Source: Pelobates cultripes (Eukaryota; Chordata; Amphibia; Anura; Pelobatidae). From it: a stretch of DNA of 64,000 bases. The stretch spans positions 273,734,681 to 273,798,680 of the forward strand of contig OW240913.1 of the NCBI GenBank assembly GCA_933207985.1, read 5' to 3'. Of this stretch, positions 1-10,574 are shown one piece after another; the first letter of the stretch is position 1, and each line of letters begins with the position of its first letter. The translations under genes were made by a program, and so were the position numbers. Below the pieces are notes generated by a model that worked only from the letters and a program-made list of their open reading frames with translations, did no database searches and had not been told where the DNA came from.

Positions 1-371
1 TGTCTCCTTCCAGTCTTCCTGCAGTTTCTCTCTGCTCCTCTGTGCGCTCTCTGAAGTGATGCCGGGGGATCATGTCACTAAACAGCGTGCAAGTGCAAGG
101 GAGCAGAGAGGAACTGCAGGAAGGTTACTGCTCCCTCATACGCCGTCTCCATGCTCCCCGCGGCGGCTGGCTCTAATATTTCCTGCCCGGCTTAGCAAAG
201 GGCTGACAAATGCCAGGCGCCAGGGTGAAATGTCTAGTCGCCATAGTGACCTGGCACCTGGAATTTGTTGAGCCCTATGTATGTGTATACATGTCTATGT
301 ATGTGCCCCTCTTCTTTTGTCCCTGGCCCCTTATGTGCCCCCCCAGGTATGAATCCTGGAGACGCCACTGA
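1..371. repeat. Possible fragment of a non-autonomous DNA transposon
   Basis: This GC-richer block runs off the left edge of the window. It ends near 371 in GGAGACGCCACTG, whose reverse complement CAGTGGCGTCTCC resembles hAT-type transposon termini. No partner terminus or target duplication is visible because the other end is outside the window. No protein-coding capacity is recognised. It could equally be an unrelated repeat; the call rests only on the terminal motif and the compositional step at the boundary. Confidence 0.3.
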
Positions 372-999
372 AAACAAATGCTTGTGAATGAGAAAATTAA
401 GTGATGTATATCCTTCCTTTTAAAAGCTAAAAACAGACAAATTCTTTACATGTGTAAAAAGAGTGCAAGGAAGCAAATGACAAATGGTTAAGCAGATCAA
501 TATGATGGGAATGTGCCACCACTGAAGTTTTGTGTGTATTTACAAGAAAGAAAAGTCACTTTAATCTTGCCACCATAATTTGATCATTATTGATGAAGGT
601 GTTTCCTGACAAGTTTCTGTCACAATAACAAAAGGGTTGTAACTGACTGACACATTAAGGATTATTCACTAAATTCCATTTTTCAACCTGTCTTGACATT
701 GGAGGAAGTTGGGTAAATCATGAACCATGGTTGATGTTCTGTTCATTGAACTTTATACTTGTCAAGCTTTTCTGAGGCTTCCTGAACTATCTCATGTAAA
801 GACTTAACTCATGGTAAAAGAGGAAAATTCATTAGTATTAGTGAGGAACCCCAAAACTTTCCTGTAATTTTGGCTAAGTTGGTCATGATTCGCATTTCAT
901 GAATTCTTTGAGATTCTTGTAAAAATTTTCATATCAAGTTTCACGTTAACTCAACAATAACTCTTATGTAAGGAGCCCTGCAAGCTACTCAATACAGCT
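372..999. other. AT-rich spacer without recognised features
   Basis: No open frame, RNA gene or repeat structure was recognised between the transposon-like fragment and the LTR retrotransposon. Confidence 0.5.
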
Positions 1000-1004
1000 G
1001 ATAG

Positions 1005-1624
1005 TGTCAGGGTCCCGCGGGCGGCTGCGAGGGGAGGTTGCAGTCCGCTCGCGGCACTCACCCTCCAGCCGTCCGCGGTCCCCCTTCAGCCGTGTGCTCG
1101 GCGGGCGGCACCCTCTCTCCCATGGGTGCCGTCCGCCTCTTCCTCTGTGTCTCCCAGCGGCAGCATGCATGACGCTGCACGCTGGGAGACCGCCCACTTT
1201 AACCAACACCGGGGTCAGTCACCTGACCCGGCGTTAAAGGCACAGTGCCTCAATCACAGTGGGAGGTTTAGATATCTCCCACGTGTGATTGTTAATTCTG
1301 ATTGGAAATTATCCAATCAGAATTAACCTTTGGATTTATATACTTACCTTTCCTGTTCCTCTTCGCCCTGTTGTGGTCTTTGCTTGTTAGTATTGATTCT
1401 GAACTTGTGCTTCTGGTTACGTACTCTCTGGCTTGTTATCCGACTCTGTGACTTTCTCCTACCCTTTGACCTCGGCTTGTTTCACGTTATTCTGTCTTCT
1501 GGTTCCCCTTACTCGGCTTGTTTCCTGACTATTCTTTGTGTGCTTAGCCCGGCCACTCTAAGGTCCGGTACGGCACTTTGTGTGTGTGTGTGTGTTGGCG
1601 TGTTTGGTTCCCCGAATCGTGACA
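1005..1624 (+). repeat. 5' LTR of the Sushi-like element
   Basis: Starts TGTCAG and ends TGACA. Apart from substitutions it matches 5920-6539, and most differences fall in one patch at about 1082-1150. A TATA-like TTTATATA lies at 1335-1342. A short TG run (about 1578-1594) and CCCCGAATCGTGACA close the LTR. Confidence 0.95.
1335..1374 (+). promoter_or_regulatory. LTR core promoter with predicted RNA start and self-primer
   Basis: TTTATATA at 1335-1342 is followed 30 bp later by GCCCTGTTGT at 1365-1374. These ten bases are the exact reverse complement of the bases just inside the LTR at 1627-1636. The spacing fits a transcript starting at 1365, whose 5' end could fold back and prime reverse transcription as in the yeast element Tf1. 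The TATA and complementarity are seen; the start site is inferred. Confidence 0.65.
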
Positions 1625-1626
1625 TT

Positions 1627-1636
1627 ACAACAGGGC
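1627..1636 (+). other. Self-priming primer-binding site
   Basis: ACAACAGGGC starts two bases after the LTR end. No TGG typical of a tRNA-primed PBS is found directly after the LTR. The segment is perfectly complementary to the predicted first ten bases of the transcript (1365-1374). Confidence 0.65.
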
Positions 1637-1640
1637 CATA

Positions 1641-2564
1641 ATGGAACCTGCTGACATCCCACAGCTCCTAGTTAATCAGGAGGCTAGAATGGATGGCTTG
1701 GACCACCGTATGGACAAGTTTGCCCAAGCTTTACAAACCATACTGGCTCGTACTGCACACTTGCAACCTGCCGTCCAGGAGGCTGCTGCTGCTGTGCCCG
1801 AACCCATTCCCACTCCGGTACCCGTTCCTGCTCATGTTGTTCACATGACACCGCCACAACGCTACAGCGGTGACCCAGCATTGTGTCGTGGTTTCCTTAA
1901 CCAAATTGACATCCATTTGGTGATGAATCCACGTTCCTATCCCACTGACAGATCCAAAATTGCCTTTTTGATTAACCACCTGTCCGGGAAAGCTTTAGCA
2001 TGGGCTAACCCCATGTGGGAGAATACATCTCCTATGTCCTTTGTAGAGTTCTTGACAGCTTTCAAACGTACGTTTGATCAACCCGGTAGGGTTGCCTCTG
2101 CTGGCAAAGCTCTGCTTAGGGTACGACAGGGTAATAGATCTGTAGCGGATTATACTATCGAATTCCGCACGCTAGCAGCTGAAGTGGTTTGGAATAATGA
2201 TGCCCTCGTAACAGCCTTTCAGGAGGGTTTGGCCGCCTACATACTGGATGAAATAGCATCCAGGGAATTGCCTGTTCTTCTAGATGATGTCATAGATTAT
2301 GTCATTCTTATTGATAACCGTATTAGAGAGAGGCGTAGTCAAAGACGGATGGATACACGGGCATTACCTGCTCCCCCCTCTACTGCTTTACTAGCACTAC
2401 CCGCTCCTAGTCAACCAACCCCCGAACCCATGCAATTGGGTGCTACGGGGCTAACTGAGGCTGAAAGAGCATATCGTAGAAGGGAGGGGTTATGCCTTTA
2501 TTGTGGAAAGAGGGGGCACCACTGTAATGCCTGCCCTAAGTTACAGGGAAACTACAGCACCTAA
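1641..2564 (+). CDS. gag: Gag polyprotein of the Sushi-like element (intact, 307 aa)
   Basis: Gag forms the particle that packages the element's RNA. The frame is open from an ATG 16 bp after the LTR. A retrotransposon Gag core (tryptophan-rich helical region including WANPMWENTS, then ADYTIEFRTLA) occupies about residues 90-230. A proline-rich linker and one CCHC zinc knuckle near the C-terminus follow, reading CLYCGKRGHHCNAC (C-x2-C-x4-H-x4-C), expected to bind RNA. The stop at 2562-2564 lies ten bases beyond a GGGAAAC slippery site, so a minority product would be Gag-Pol. It is the same general type of Gag as the domesticated mammalian PEG10/RTL family. No frame damage is seen. Confidence 0.9.
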   Translation: MEPADIPQLLVNQEARMDGLDHRMDKFAQALQTILARTAHLQPAVQEAAAAVPEPIPTPVPVPAHVVHMTPPQRYSGDPALCRGFLNQIDIHLVMNPRSYPTDRSKIAFLINHLSGKALAWANPMWENTSPMSFVEFLTAFKRTFDQPGRVASAGKALLRVRQGNRSVADYTIEFRTLAAEVVWNNDALVTAFQEGLAAYILDEIASRELPVLLDDVIDYVILIDNRIRERRSQRRMDTRALPAPPSTALLALPAPSQPTPEPMQLGATGLTEAERAYRRREGLCLYCGKRGHHCNACPKLQGNYST

Positions 2565-2609
2565 GGCCTAGAGAGGGGTCGGCCTCAGGTGTTATGACTT
2601 TGTCCCCTC
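2546..2609 (+). promoter_or_regulatory. -1 programmed ribosomal frameshift signal at gag/pol
   Basis: GGGAAAC at 2546-2552 sits in the gag frame as G GGA AAC, a canonical X XXY YYZ heptamer. Five bases later a hairpin forms. CACCT (2558-2562) pairs with AGGTG (2587-2591), and AGGCC (2564-2568) pairs with GGCCT (2581-2585), with one A-C mismatch between. The loop GAGGGG (2573-2578) can pair with CCCCTC (2604-2609), giving an H-type pseudoknot. A -1 slip enters the frame that is open from 2540 through pol. PEG10 is known to use the same heptamer. All pairings were checked base by base; function is inferred. Confidence 0.8.
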
Positions 2610-5600
2610 ATGTGTCCATCTCCAGACCGTTTATTACGGTTTCTCTTTTGGTCAATAAAACCACCATAACCACCAAAGCCTTGATCGATTCAGGTGCGGC
2701 AGACAACCTTATGGATGAGAACTTTGCTAAAACCGCAGCCTTAACTTTGATCCAAAAGGCCACACCCTTGGTCGTTGAGGCCATAGATGGTAGACCACTT
2801 GAGAAACCTCTGGTGACCCATGAGACCCAAGAAATAGTGATGTCTGTAGGTGTTTTGCATAAGGAAAGGTTAACCTTCCAAATAATTGACTCCCCTACTG
2901 CTTCCATCGTTCTGGGTTTTCCCTGGTTAGTGAAACACAACCCTGTTCTCGATTGGGGTTGCTTGGATATACTATCCTGGGGGGAATCCTGTCAACGAGA
3001 CTGTATGGCTCAGGTACGTCCTGTTTGTTTACTCAACGTGCCCACGGCTAAACCACTCTCTGTTTCTGTCCCTTCTGTATATGCTGATCTTGCATTGGTT
3101 TTTGAAAAGAGGGAGGCAGATAAGCTACCTCCACATCGTGACTATGACTGTGCCATAAACCTTTTACCGGGCACTATGCCCCCTAGGGGTAAGGTCTACC
3201 CTCTTTCTGAGAAAGAAAACCAGGTCATGGAGGAGTACATACGAGAATCCTTAAGGAAAGGTTTTATTAGAAGGTCCTCCTCTCCTGCTGGTGCTGGTTT
3301 CTTTTTTGTGGCAAAGAAGGAGGGCGATTTGAGGCCGTGTATAGACTACAGGGGTCTGAACAATATAACGGTTAAAAACGCCTACCCTATCCCCCTCATC
3401 ACTGAGTTGTTTGACCGCGTTAAAGGTTCTAAGTACTTTACTAAACTAGACCTCAGGGGAGCTTATAACCTTATCCGTATAAAGGAGAATGATGAGTGGA
3501 AGACAGCGTTCAATACGCGTAGTGGGCATTATGAATACCTGGTCATGCCTTTTGGACTGTGTAATGCTCCTGCTGTGTTTCAGGATCTCATAAACGATGT
3601 CCTTAGGGATCTATTGCATGTCTGTGCCATGGTGTACCTTGACGACATACTTGTATATTCTCCTGATTTGAAGTCACATCATAAACATGTTAGGATGGTG
3701 CTTAAAAAATTATTACAGAACGGACTTTATTGTAAGTTAGAAAAATGTCTGTTCGATCAGACCTCTGTGCAATTCCTGGGATATATAATTTCTGAACAGG
3801 GTTTTAGTATGGATCCTGCTAAATTGGAAGCTATACTGTCCTGGCCACTTCCCCAAGGACTTAAGGCTATCCAGCGTTTTATAGGTTTTGCTAACTATTA
3901 TAGAAAATTTATAAAAACTTCTCACCACTTATCTCTCCTATCACAAAGCTGACTAAAAAAGGTCTACACCCTAGGGTTTGGACTCCTGAAGCCCTTAAAG
4001 CCTTTGAAACTCTCAAGAAAGCATTTGCCTCTGCTCCAGTACTACACCACCCTAATCCTTCTCTTCCCTTTGTTATGGAAGTAGATGCTTCTGAATCGGG
4101 GGTGGGAGCAGTACTATCACAAAGGTTATCGTATGACGAACCCCTCCATCCCTGTTGTTTCTTTTCTAAAAGGTTGTCTGATCCAGAAAAGAATTACGAT
4201 GTTGGGAATAGAGAACTATTAGCTATTGTGTTAGCTTTTAAGGAATGGAGGTACTTATTAGAGGGTTCTAGACACAAAATTATGGTTCTGACAGATCATA
4301 AGAACCTCTCCTATATAGCCGATGCTAGAAGGTTGTCCGCCCGACAGGCTAGATGGTCCCTATTCCTTTCGCGATTCCAATACATTATTACCTATAGACC
4401 TGGTTGCCGTAATGCCAAAGCTGACGCTATCTCTCGACAGTATGAACCTTTAGAATTTGTTAACCCAACCCCTGAACCTATTGTACCAGCTTCTCAGATC
4501 ATAGCTGCTACCCGTTTGGTTGTTTCATCTCCCTTCCTTGAGAATATTAAGACATACCAAACCCAAGCGCCTCAGGAGATGCCTGTTGGTAAACTATACG
4601 TGAAAGTAAGTGACAGAAAAAAGTTATTAACATTATTTCACACCGCCAAAACTGCTGGTCATCCGGGGGTTACCAAGACTTATAAGAGCCTCCTTCAACA
4701 GTTCTGGTGGCCTTCACTCAGGCGAGACGTAGTGGATTTTGTTCAGGCTTGTCGGGTCTGTACGCAGTGTAAGTCTCCTAATATGAGACCCCAAGGCCTA
4801 CTGATGCCTCTATCTATACCCAAGAAACCATGGACCCACTTGTCCATGGATTTTATTGTGGACCTTCCTCCTTCTGATGGTCAGACGGTGATATTAACTG
4901 TGACGGATAGGTTCTCTAAAATGGCCCACTTTATTGCACTTAAGAAACTACCCTCTGCGATTCAGCTTGCCCAGGTGTTTGCCAAGGAAGTGTTCCGATT
5001 GCATGGGGTACCTCAGGATATTGTTTCTGACAGGGGCCCGCAATTTGTCTCTCGGTTTTGGAGGGGCTTTTGTGCTGAGATGGGGGTCTCCTTGTCGTTC
5101 ACTTCCTCCTATCACCCGCAATCTAATGGTGCAGCCGAACGTGCTAATCAGTCTGTGGAATTGTATTTGCGCTGCTTCACTAATGCGCACCAGGACGACT
5201 GGTCTCGCCTTCTTCCGTGGGCTGAATTTGCCAGGAATGCGGTGTCTCATTCGTCTACTGGCTTAAGTCCTTTTGAGGTTGCTTATGGGTTTCGGCCTTC
5301 TGTCCTTCCCGGTGCGTTCTCTGACAAGGGAATGCCCGCCTTGGACCAGCACCTCGCCTCTTTACGGAAGACGTGGGATCAGGTCCATATTGCGCTGTCT
5401 CGTTCAGCAGCTGCTCAGAAGAAGTTCGCTGATCGCCATAGGGGTGCGACCCCTTCTTATGCTCCGGGTGATAGGGTGTGGTTGTCCTCCAAGAACCTCC
5501 GTCTCAGGGTCCCCTCCATGAAGTTTGCTCCCAGGTTTCTTGGTCCCTACAAAGTGTTACGTAGGATTAACCCCGTTTCCTACTCCCTGGACTTGCCTCC

Positions 5601-5907
5601 TTCCATGCGTATTCCGCACACGTTTCACGTTTCGCTTTTGAAGCCCTTGCTGTGTAACCGGTTCTCTCGTCCCTCGGACGGCCCGTTTCCCCTCGTACTG
5701 TCTCTAGTGACGTGTACGAAGTGGCTGCCCTTCTCGACTCTCGTGTTTCTAGGGGTCGGCTGCAATACCTGGTGGATTGGAAGGGTTACGGCCCTGAGGA
5801 GCGGTCTTGGGTTTCGAGCTCTGATTTGCACGCCCCCTCTTTGGTCCGCTCCTTTCATGCCCGGTTTCCTTTGAAGCCTTCTGCTTCCCGCCCTCTGGGC
5901 GGTCTTC

Positions 5908-5918
5908 GAGGGGGGGTA
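5908..5918 (+). other. Polypurine tract
   Basis: GAGGGGGGGTA lies directly 5' of the 3' LTR, the expected place for the plus-strand primer. Confidence 0.7.
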
Positions 5919-5919
5919 C

Positions 5920-6539
5920 TGTCAGGGTCCCGCGGGCGGCTGCGAGGGGAGGTTGCAGTCCGCTCGCGGCACTCACCCTCCAGCCGTCCGCGGTCCCCTT
6001 CCTGGCGTGTGCTCGGCGGGCGGCATCCTCCCAGCCACGGATGCCGCCCGCGTCTTCCTCTGTGTCCCCCAGCGGCAGCATGCATGACGCTGCACGCTGG
6101 GAGACCGCCCATTTTAACAAACGCCGGGGTCAGTCACCTGACCCGGCGTTAAAGGCACAGTGCCTCAATCACAGTGGGAGGTTTAGATATCTCCCACGTG
6201 TGATTGTTAATTCTGATTGGAAATTATCCAATCAGAATTAACCTTTGGATTTATATACTTACCTTTCCTGTTCCTCTTCGCCCTGTTGTGGTCTTTGCTT
6301 GTTAGTATTGATTCTGAACTTGTGCTTCTGGTTACGTACTCTCTGGCTTGTTATCCGACTCTGTGACTTTCTCCTACCCTTTGACCTCGGCTTGTTTCAC
6401 GTTATTCTGTCTTCTGGTTCCCTTTACTCGGCTTGTTTTCTGACTATTCTTTGTGTGCTTAGCCCGGCCACTCTAAGGTCCGGTACGGCACTTTGTGTGT
6501 GTGTGTGTGTTGGCGTGTTTGGTTCCCCGAATCGTGACA
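5920..6539 (+). repeat. 3' LTR of the Sushi-like element
   Basis: TG...CA-bounded copy of 1005-1624 with the same length, TATA-like box and GCCCTGTTGT motif. It is followed by GATAG, the right copy of the target duplication. Confidence 0.95.
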
Positions 6540-6705
6540 GATAGGTTATGCTAAAGTCCTTGAGTGCTATCATTTTGATTTTGTCAGTGGAACATCGAGA
6601 TACAAAACTGATCTCTCCCCTCATATAGACCCCTCTCCTTCATCAGCCGACTTGACAATGCAGAATTTATTTCAGCATTTTATCCCCAATAGTGATGATA
6701 GTTGA

Positions 6706-7265
6706 TGTCACCATACCTGTCCTTTGCGATGCTGTGCGGTCAATGAAATGATACATTTTCTGAGTTCTGATGCACACCCTCTCACCCCTAGCTTTCTGTT
6801 GCCTCATTATGACATCATATATGACCTGGAGCCCCTCCCATTAGTCTCAATTTACAGTGTCAGCCTATGTGACGCTTTTTGATGATGTATACATACGTGT
6901 GACATCATGGTCCTCTGTAACCAATCACTTCCCAGTATAGGATATAAATACTTCCTGGTTATTCTTGTTTCTTTGCCCTGTTGTGGTTCTTGTTACCTGA
7001 GAGTGTGTTTATACTGTGTATTGGATTTCCTGTTTTCTGACCTTGACTTGTTTAACTATCCGTGCGCCCAGTTATCCTGATCTTGGCCCGACCATTGATT
7101 CCGTGTATCTCTGTTATCCTAGACCTCGGCCTGTCTCTCGTTTATTCTCTGTCTGTCTTTTCATGTATCTGTCTCAGGCACTAGCCCGGCCACTCTAAGG
7201 ACCGGTACGTGTACCTGTACTTGTTTCCTTTACGTCTGTGTGTTATCGTAACTCTATTTCTGACA
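6706..7265 (+). repeat. Solo LTR of a related Sushi-like family
   Basis: Begins TGTCA and ends TGACA, flanked by GTTGA (6701-6705) and GCTGA (7266-7270), an imperfect 5-bp target duplication. It shares the layout of the intact LTR: TATA-like ATATAAAT at 6942-6949, the self-primer motif GCCCTGTTGT at 6975-6984, and AGCCCGGCCACTCTAAGG before the terminal part. The sequence is otherwise well diverged, so it is a different subfamily or an older insertion. No internal coding region remains. Confidence 0.7.
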
Positions 7266-7270
7266 GCTGA

Positions 7271-9004
7271 GAGTAGATAAACCCAGCACCGTCAGCCTGT
7301 CACGTTCGTCTAGATGGATGGAATCGATGTTGATAATGCCCATAAACTCTTGGCAGCATAACCACAACACTAAGCAAAAGTTGCTATACTGCTCAGATTG
7401 CCACTTAAAGGGCAACTATCTCTTTTCTGGAAATAGCACCATTGTAAAAAATATTGTAAGTCTCCTAAAACTTATCACACTTTTGTCATATGCTGCTCAG
7501 TTTTGTTTTAAGATTTAGTAAATGACACCACAATCCACTTCACTCCTGGCATAGCAAGGGCACAGGAGAAACAGAAATTGTGACCCATTTCTCCTTCACT
7601 CTCTATTTATGCTCACTCCCAGAGGCAAAGAACATAGCTTATAACAATGACTGACCGGAAGCCAAGATGAAGTTTCTAATCTGAATTTTCTTTTTTTTTT
7701 TTTTACATACCGGTATCTCAATTTATTTAGTTTTTTAGAATATAACAAGGAAATACCTGGATACCTAAGGGTATAAGCCAAGCATATGTTATACTGCGAT
7801 TGAAAAGGATAAATGCTTAAAACAGAATGCAATGAATTATCTAAGAAGATCTGTGAATTCTGTTTTTCACACCTCACTAAATACTTATTAAATATAGGGG
7901 ATAAATAAAAATAATATTAAAAACCATGGTAAGTGACAGTACAACTTAAAGTTTTGTAACAATAGATAGTGCTATATCAAGGGGCAATCACTGCAATTTC
8001 TAATGTATGAATGTTAATATAAAAAGCAAAAAATGATAAACAAGTGCACGACACATTCATTGAGCACGAACAAATAATGAATAGTGTCCCAGATAGCCAA
8101 ACCCCTCATAGGAGACCTCAAAGCAATAATCAATAATTGGTTCTAGTTATAATTAAATTAACAAGCCTTAGTCCATTACATGTTTGTGTTTGTTTTAAAT
8201 ATAGAAAGGCATTTGTCTCTTATGTAAGAAAGATTAAATATATACTGAAACTCATTTGGGCTGAGCTGAAACTCTATAATAATATGAATCATTAAATAAC
8301 ATCTTATGACATCACCAAACATTTCCCTTTTTTCAAAATGATACTAAACTAAGTATGTGCTATAGTACTGAAAGTAAGACTGTTTCTAATTGCGCCATGC
8401 TTGTTCGACGTAAACGTTATAGTTAAAAAAAAATTAAACAAGTTATATTATTCTAATATTCATGGATTTAAATATATACAATTTGTGAGTCACTTGTTGG
8501 CACAGAGGGCTGTAATTTAAATGTATTGGAATATGTAAAATTTTGCTTCTTAATTTTCAGATATTGCAGCATACAGAGACACATTTATTAATATTCACAT
8601 ACCGGCCAAAAATGAATTTATTAGATTATCTCATATGCAATTGACTCAACGTGTTTATATTGCCAAGTGGCATTTATCATAGCCTTGCACAAGTCTTATT
8701 AGTGCCCCCAGACAAATACTGAAACTTTCACCCATTCCATAAATAGCCTTCTTGTGTTCGACGGAACAGAAAATACATAACAGCTTAGTTGGTACGTCAG
8801 TTGGATATAATCTTATATATACATTTAACTCAATATCCTGTGCAGTAAATACACGTGGCCCTCTATAACTTGACGTGGTGAGGGCAGACACTCTTAGTTT
8901 GTAAGAATTTTTGAGCAGGGTCTTTGTCACCTCCTTGTATTTGTTAACATTATTTTGTCTTTCAATTACTTGCTGTCATGTATCTTCATTGTATAACTGT
9001 AATG
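7271..9004. other. AT-rich DNA with no recognised gene
   Basis: Contains homopolymer T (about 7690-7704) and short A runs. No coding, RNA or transposon signature was recognised. Confidence 0.5.
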
Positions 9005-9012
9005 CTCTACAG

Positions 9013-9147
9013 TAGGAGTAGGCAACCTTCGGCACTCCGGATGTTGTGGACTAGATCTCCACCGATGCTTTCCAGCATTATGGCTGTAGGAGCATTATGG
9101 GTGATGTAGTTCATAACATCTCGAGTGCTGAAAGTTGCTGATCGCTG
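9013..9147. mobile_element. Short palindromic hAT-type MITE
   Basis: A 135-bp element with inverted ends: TAGGAGTAGGCAACCTTC at the left, and GTTGCTGATCGCTG at the right as its degenerate complement. Inner arms CACTCCGGATGTTGTGGACT and CATAACATCTCGAGTGC are also complementary. An 8-bp direct duplication CTCTACAG flanks it (9005-9012 and 9148-9155), the length produced by hAT transposases. It has no coding capacity. Confidence 0.7.
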
Positions 9148-9866
9148 CTCTACAGAATATGTTGGTGTTGTGAAAATACTACAAATAATAATAAATATTT
9201 GCATTCCCCATAGATTTTGTGTTAATTAGCCTTTGACTGTTGTAAACTGATACAACCATAATCTTGCACATATAGGTGCTGCTCACCTAAAACACACAGT
9301 AGAAACAGTAATTCTAGGGTCTCAGCCTCATAACAGGTTTTCCATAAATAGCACACATTCATTTATTTTGGAGATGCCAGGTCACTTTGGGGATAATGAG
9401 TTTTATTTTCAAGTGTTTATTTTATTGGCTTATAAATATTTCATGCTCAAGTTATGAGACACTCATTTATATTAAAATCTTATACAAATACACACCCTAA
9501 AACTAGACAGACGGGGATATCTTGTTTGGGAATACTGTACATAGTCTTTCCAAATGTAACATACACATGAGATGACTTTCCTTTTGTAGAGGCGACTTCC
9601 AAAATCTATCTAGGTTTCAAAATCTGTTTTCTAGATTTCAAAATTGTTTTGTTTATGATACCCTACGTTTTATTGAATGTTGCAATTGATCAAGGTTACT
9701 TACCTCAAATAATCTAACAGATTTGCTATCGGAAAGTACTACAACTAATAATATATATTTAGAAGAAAGTAACGTTGGTATGTATGTATGTATATCTGTT
9801 CTTTTTTATGTATTCTAAATTGCACAATAAAAATATATTTAAACTAGATTTCAATATCTAGAATTT

Positions 9867-9892
9867 CTGTCTGTCTGTCTGTCTATCTATCC
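9867..9892. repeat. TCTG/TCTA microsatellite
   Basis: Short tetranucleotide run of CTGT units passing into CTAT units. Confidence 0.8.
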
Positions 9893-10194
9893 TGCCTGAA
9901 ATTAGTGGGATGTACAATCCTGGTGGGCCACGATGGCCATGAGCCAGGTCAACAGGGTTCCGCCTGGCCCTTCCAGTGCCGATGTTTCTCAACGCAGCCT
10001 CCAACGACACCCACAAGCTGTATCCCTGCAAACATGCAACACCACAAGCAGCAGCCTCATAAAAACACAAGGAACAAACAGCAACACAGACAGCCTACCC
10101 AACAAACACATACGGGGACACCAAAGATAAGTCACCAACATATCATTGAGCAAGCATATCATTACTTAGATTCCATTGTGTTGAAGAAACAGAG

Positions 10195-10574
10195 GGGTAA
10201 TGGAGTGCCCCCTCAAAGGAATTATTTAGGTACTATAATCACTCCATTGACTTTATGTAATTATAGTGCTTTGAGTCCTCTGGTGCAGTCCCACAGTTTT
10301 GAAAGTATTTTATTCACTTCACATATCAATGGCATTATTGCTCTCATCCAATGAGCTAAACCCTGCACTGCCATGCTTAGCTCTGACAGAGAGCTTCTGA
10401 CTCTCTGTTACAAGTAATGGAAGCAGGGGACAGCACCCAGTGTACCCCAGGTATAAAGTCAAACCATTCTAAAATAGTTGGTATTGGGAGGGGGGAGAAT
10501 GGGCAATCTTTGCACCATAACCACTATAGCACACTGTATGGGGTTATGGTGCCTTGAGTGTTCCTTTAACTAAA
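10195..10574. repeat. Diverged T2-like MITE remnant
   Basis: The right end reads GTGCCTTGAGTGTTCCTTTAA, the characteristic AGTGTxCxTTTAA terminus of the TTAA-flanked MITEs elsewhere in this window. The left boundary is unclear. No coding capacity. Confidence 0.4.

Larger units (their letters stand above)
2540..5918 (+). pseudogene. pol: Pol polyprotein of the Sushi-like element, two frameshifts
   Basis: Pol is in the -1 frame relative to gag. Domains in order are: a retropepsin-like protease with DSG (codons 32-34 counted from the ATG at 2594); reverse transcriptase with YLDD at about codons 348-351; RNase H (VDASESG, ELLAIV, LTDHKN) starting near 4075; and integrase with a His/Cys zinc-binding region (HPGVTKTY through CRVCTQCK) and the DDE residues in SMDFIVDLP, SDRGPQF and SNGAAERANQ. 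A GPY/F-like module and a chromodomain segment ([16 protein letters not shown], about 5769-5816) follow. A single-base loss in an A run near 3920 breaks RT from RNase H. A second break near 5705 separates integrase from the chromodomain, whose frame then stays open into the 3' LTR. The broken frames predict no full Pol from this copy. Confidence 0.9.
1005..6539 (+). mobile_element. Complete Tf1/Sushi-lineage chromovirus LTR retrotransposon (Ty3/gypsy superfamily)
   Basis: Two 620-bp LTRs beginning TGTCAG and ending TGACA bound the element. The 5-bp target duplication GATAG is present at 1000-1004 and 6540-6544. Internal order is self-priming PBS, gag, then pol with protease, reverse transcriptase, RNase H, integrase and a C-terminal chromodomain, then a purine tract. 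This order and the chromodomain place it in the chromoviruses, and the self-priming PBS fits the Tf1/Sushi group. LTRs differ at roughly 18 of 620 positions, so it is fairly young, but pol carries two single-base frame breaks (near 3920 and 5705), so this copy is probably not autonomous. Boundaries and target duplication are read directly; the lineage name is inferred from domain content. Confidence 0.95.

Noticed and set aside
9905..10354. 149-codon frame MGCTILVGHDGHEPGQ...
   Set aside because: No recognised domain, repeat-like flanks and no splice or homology support.
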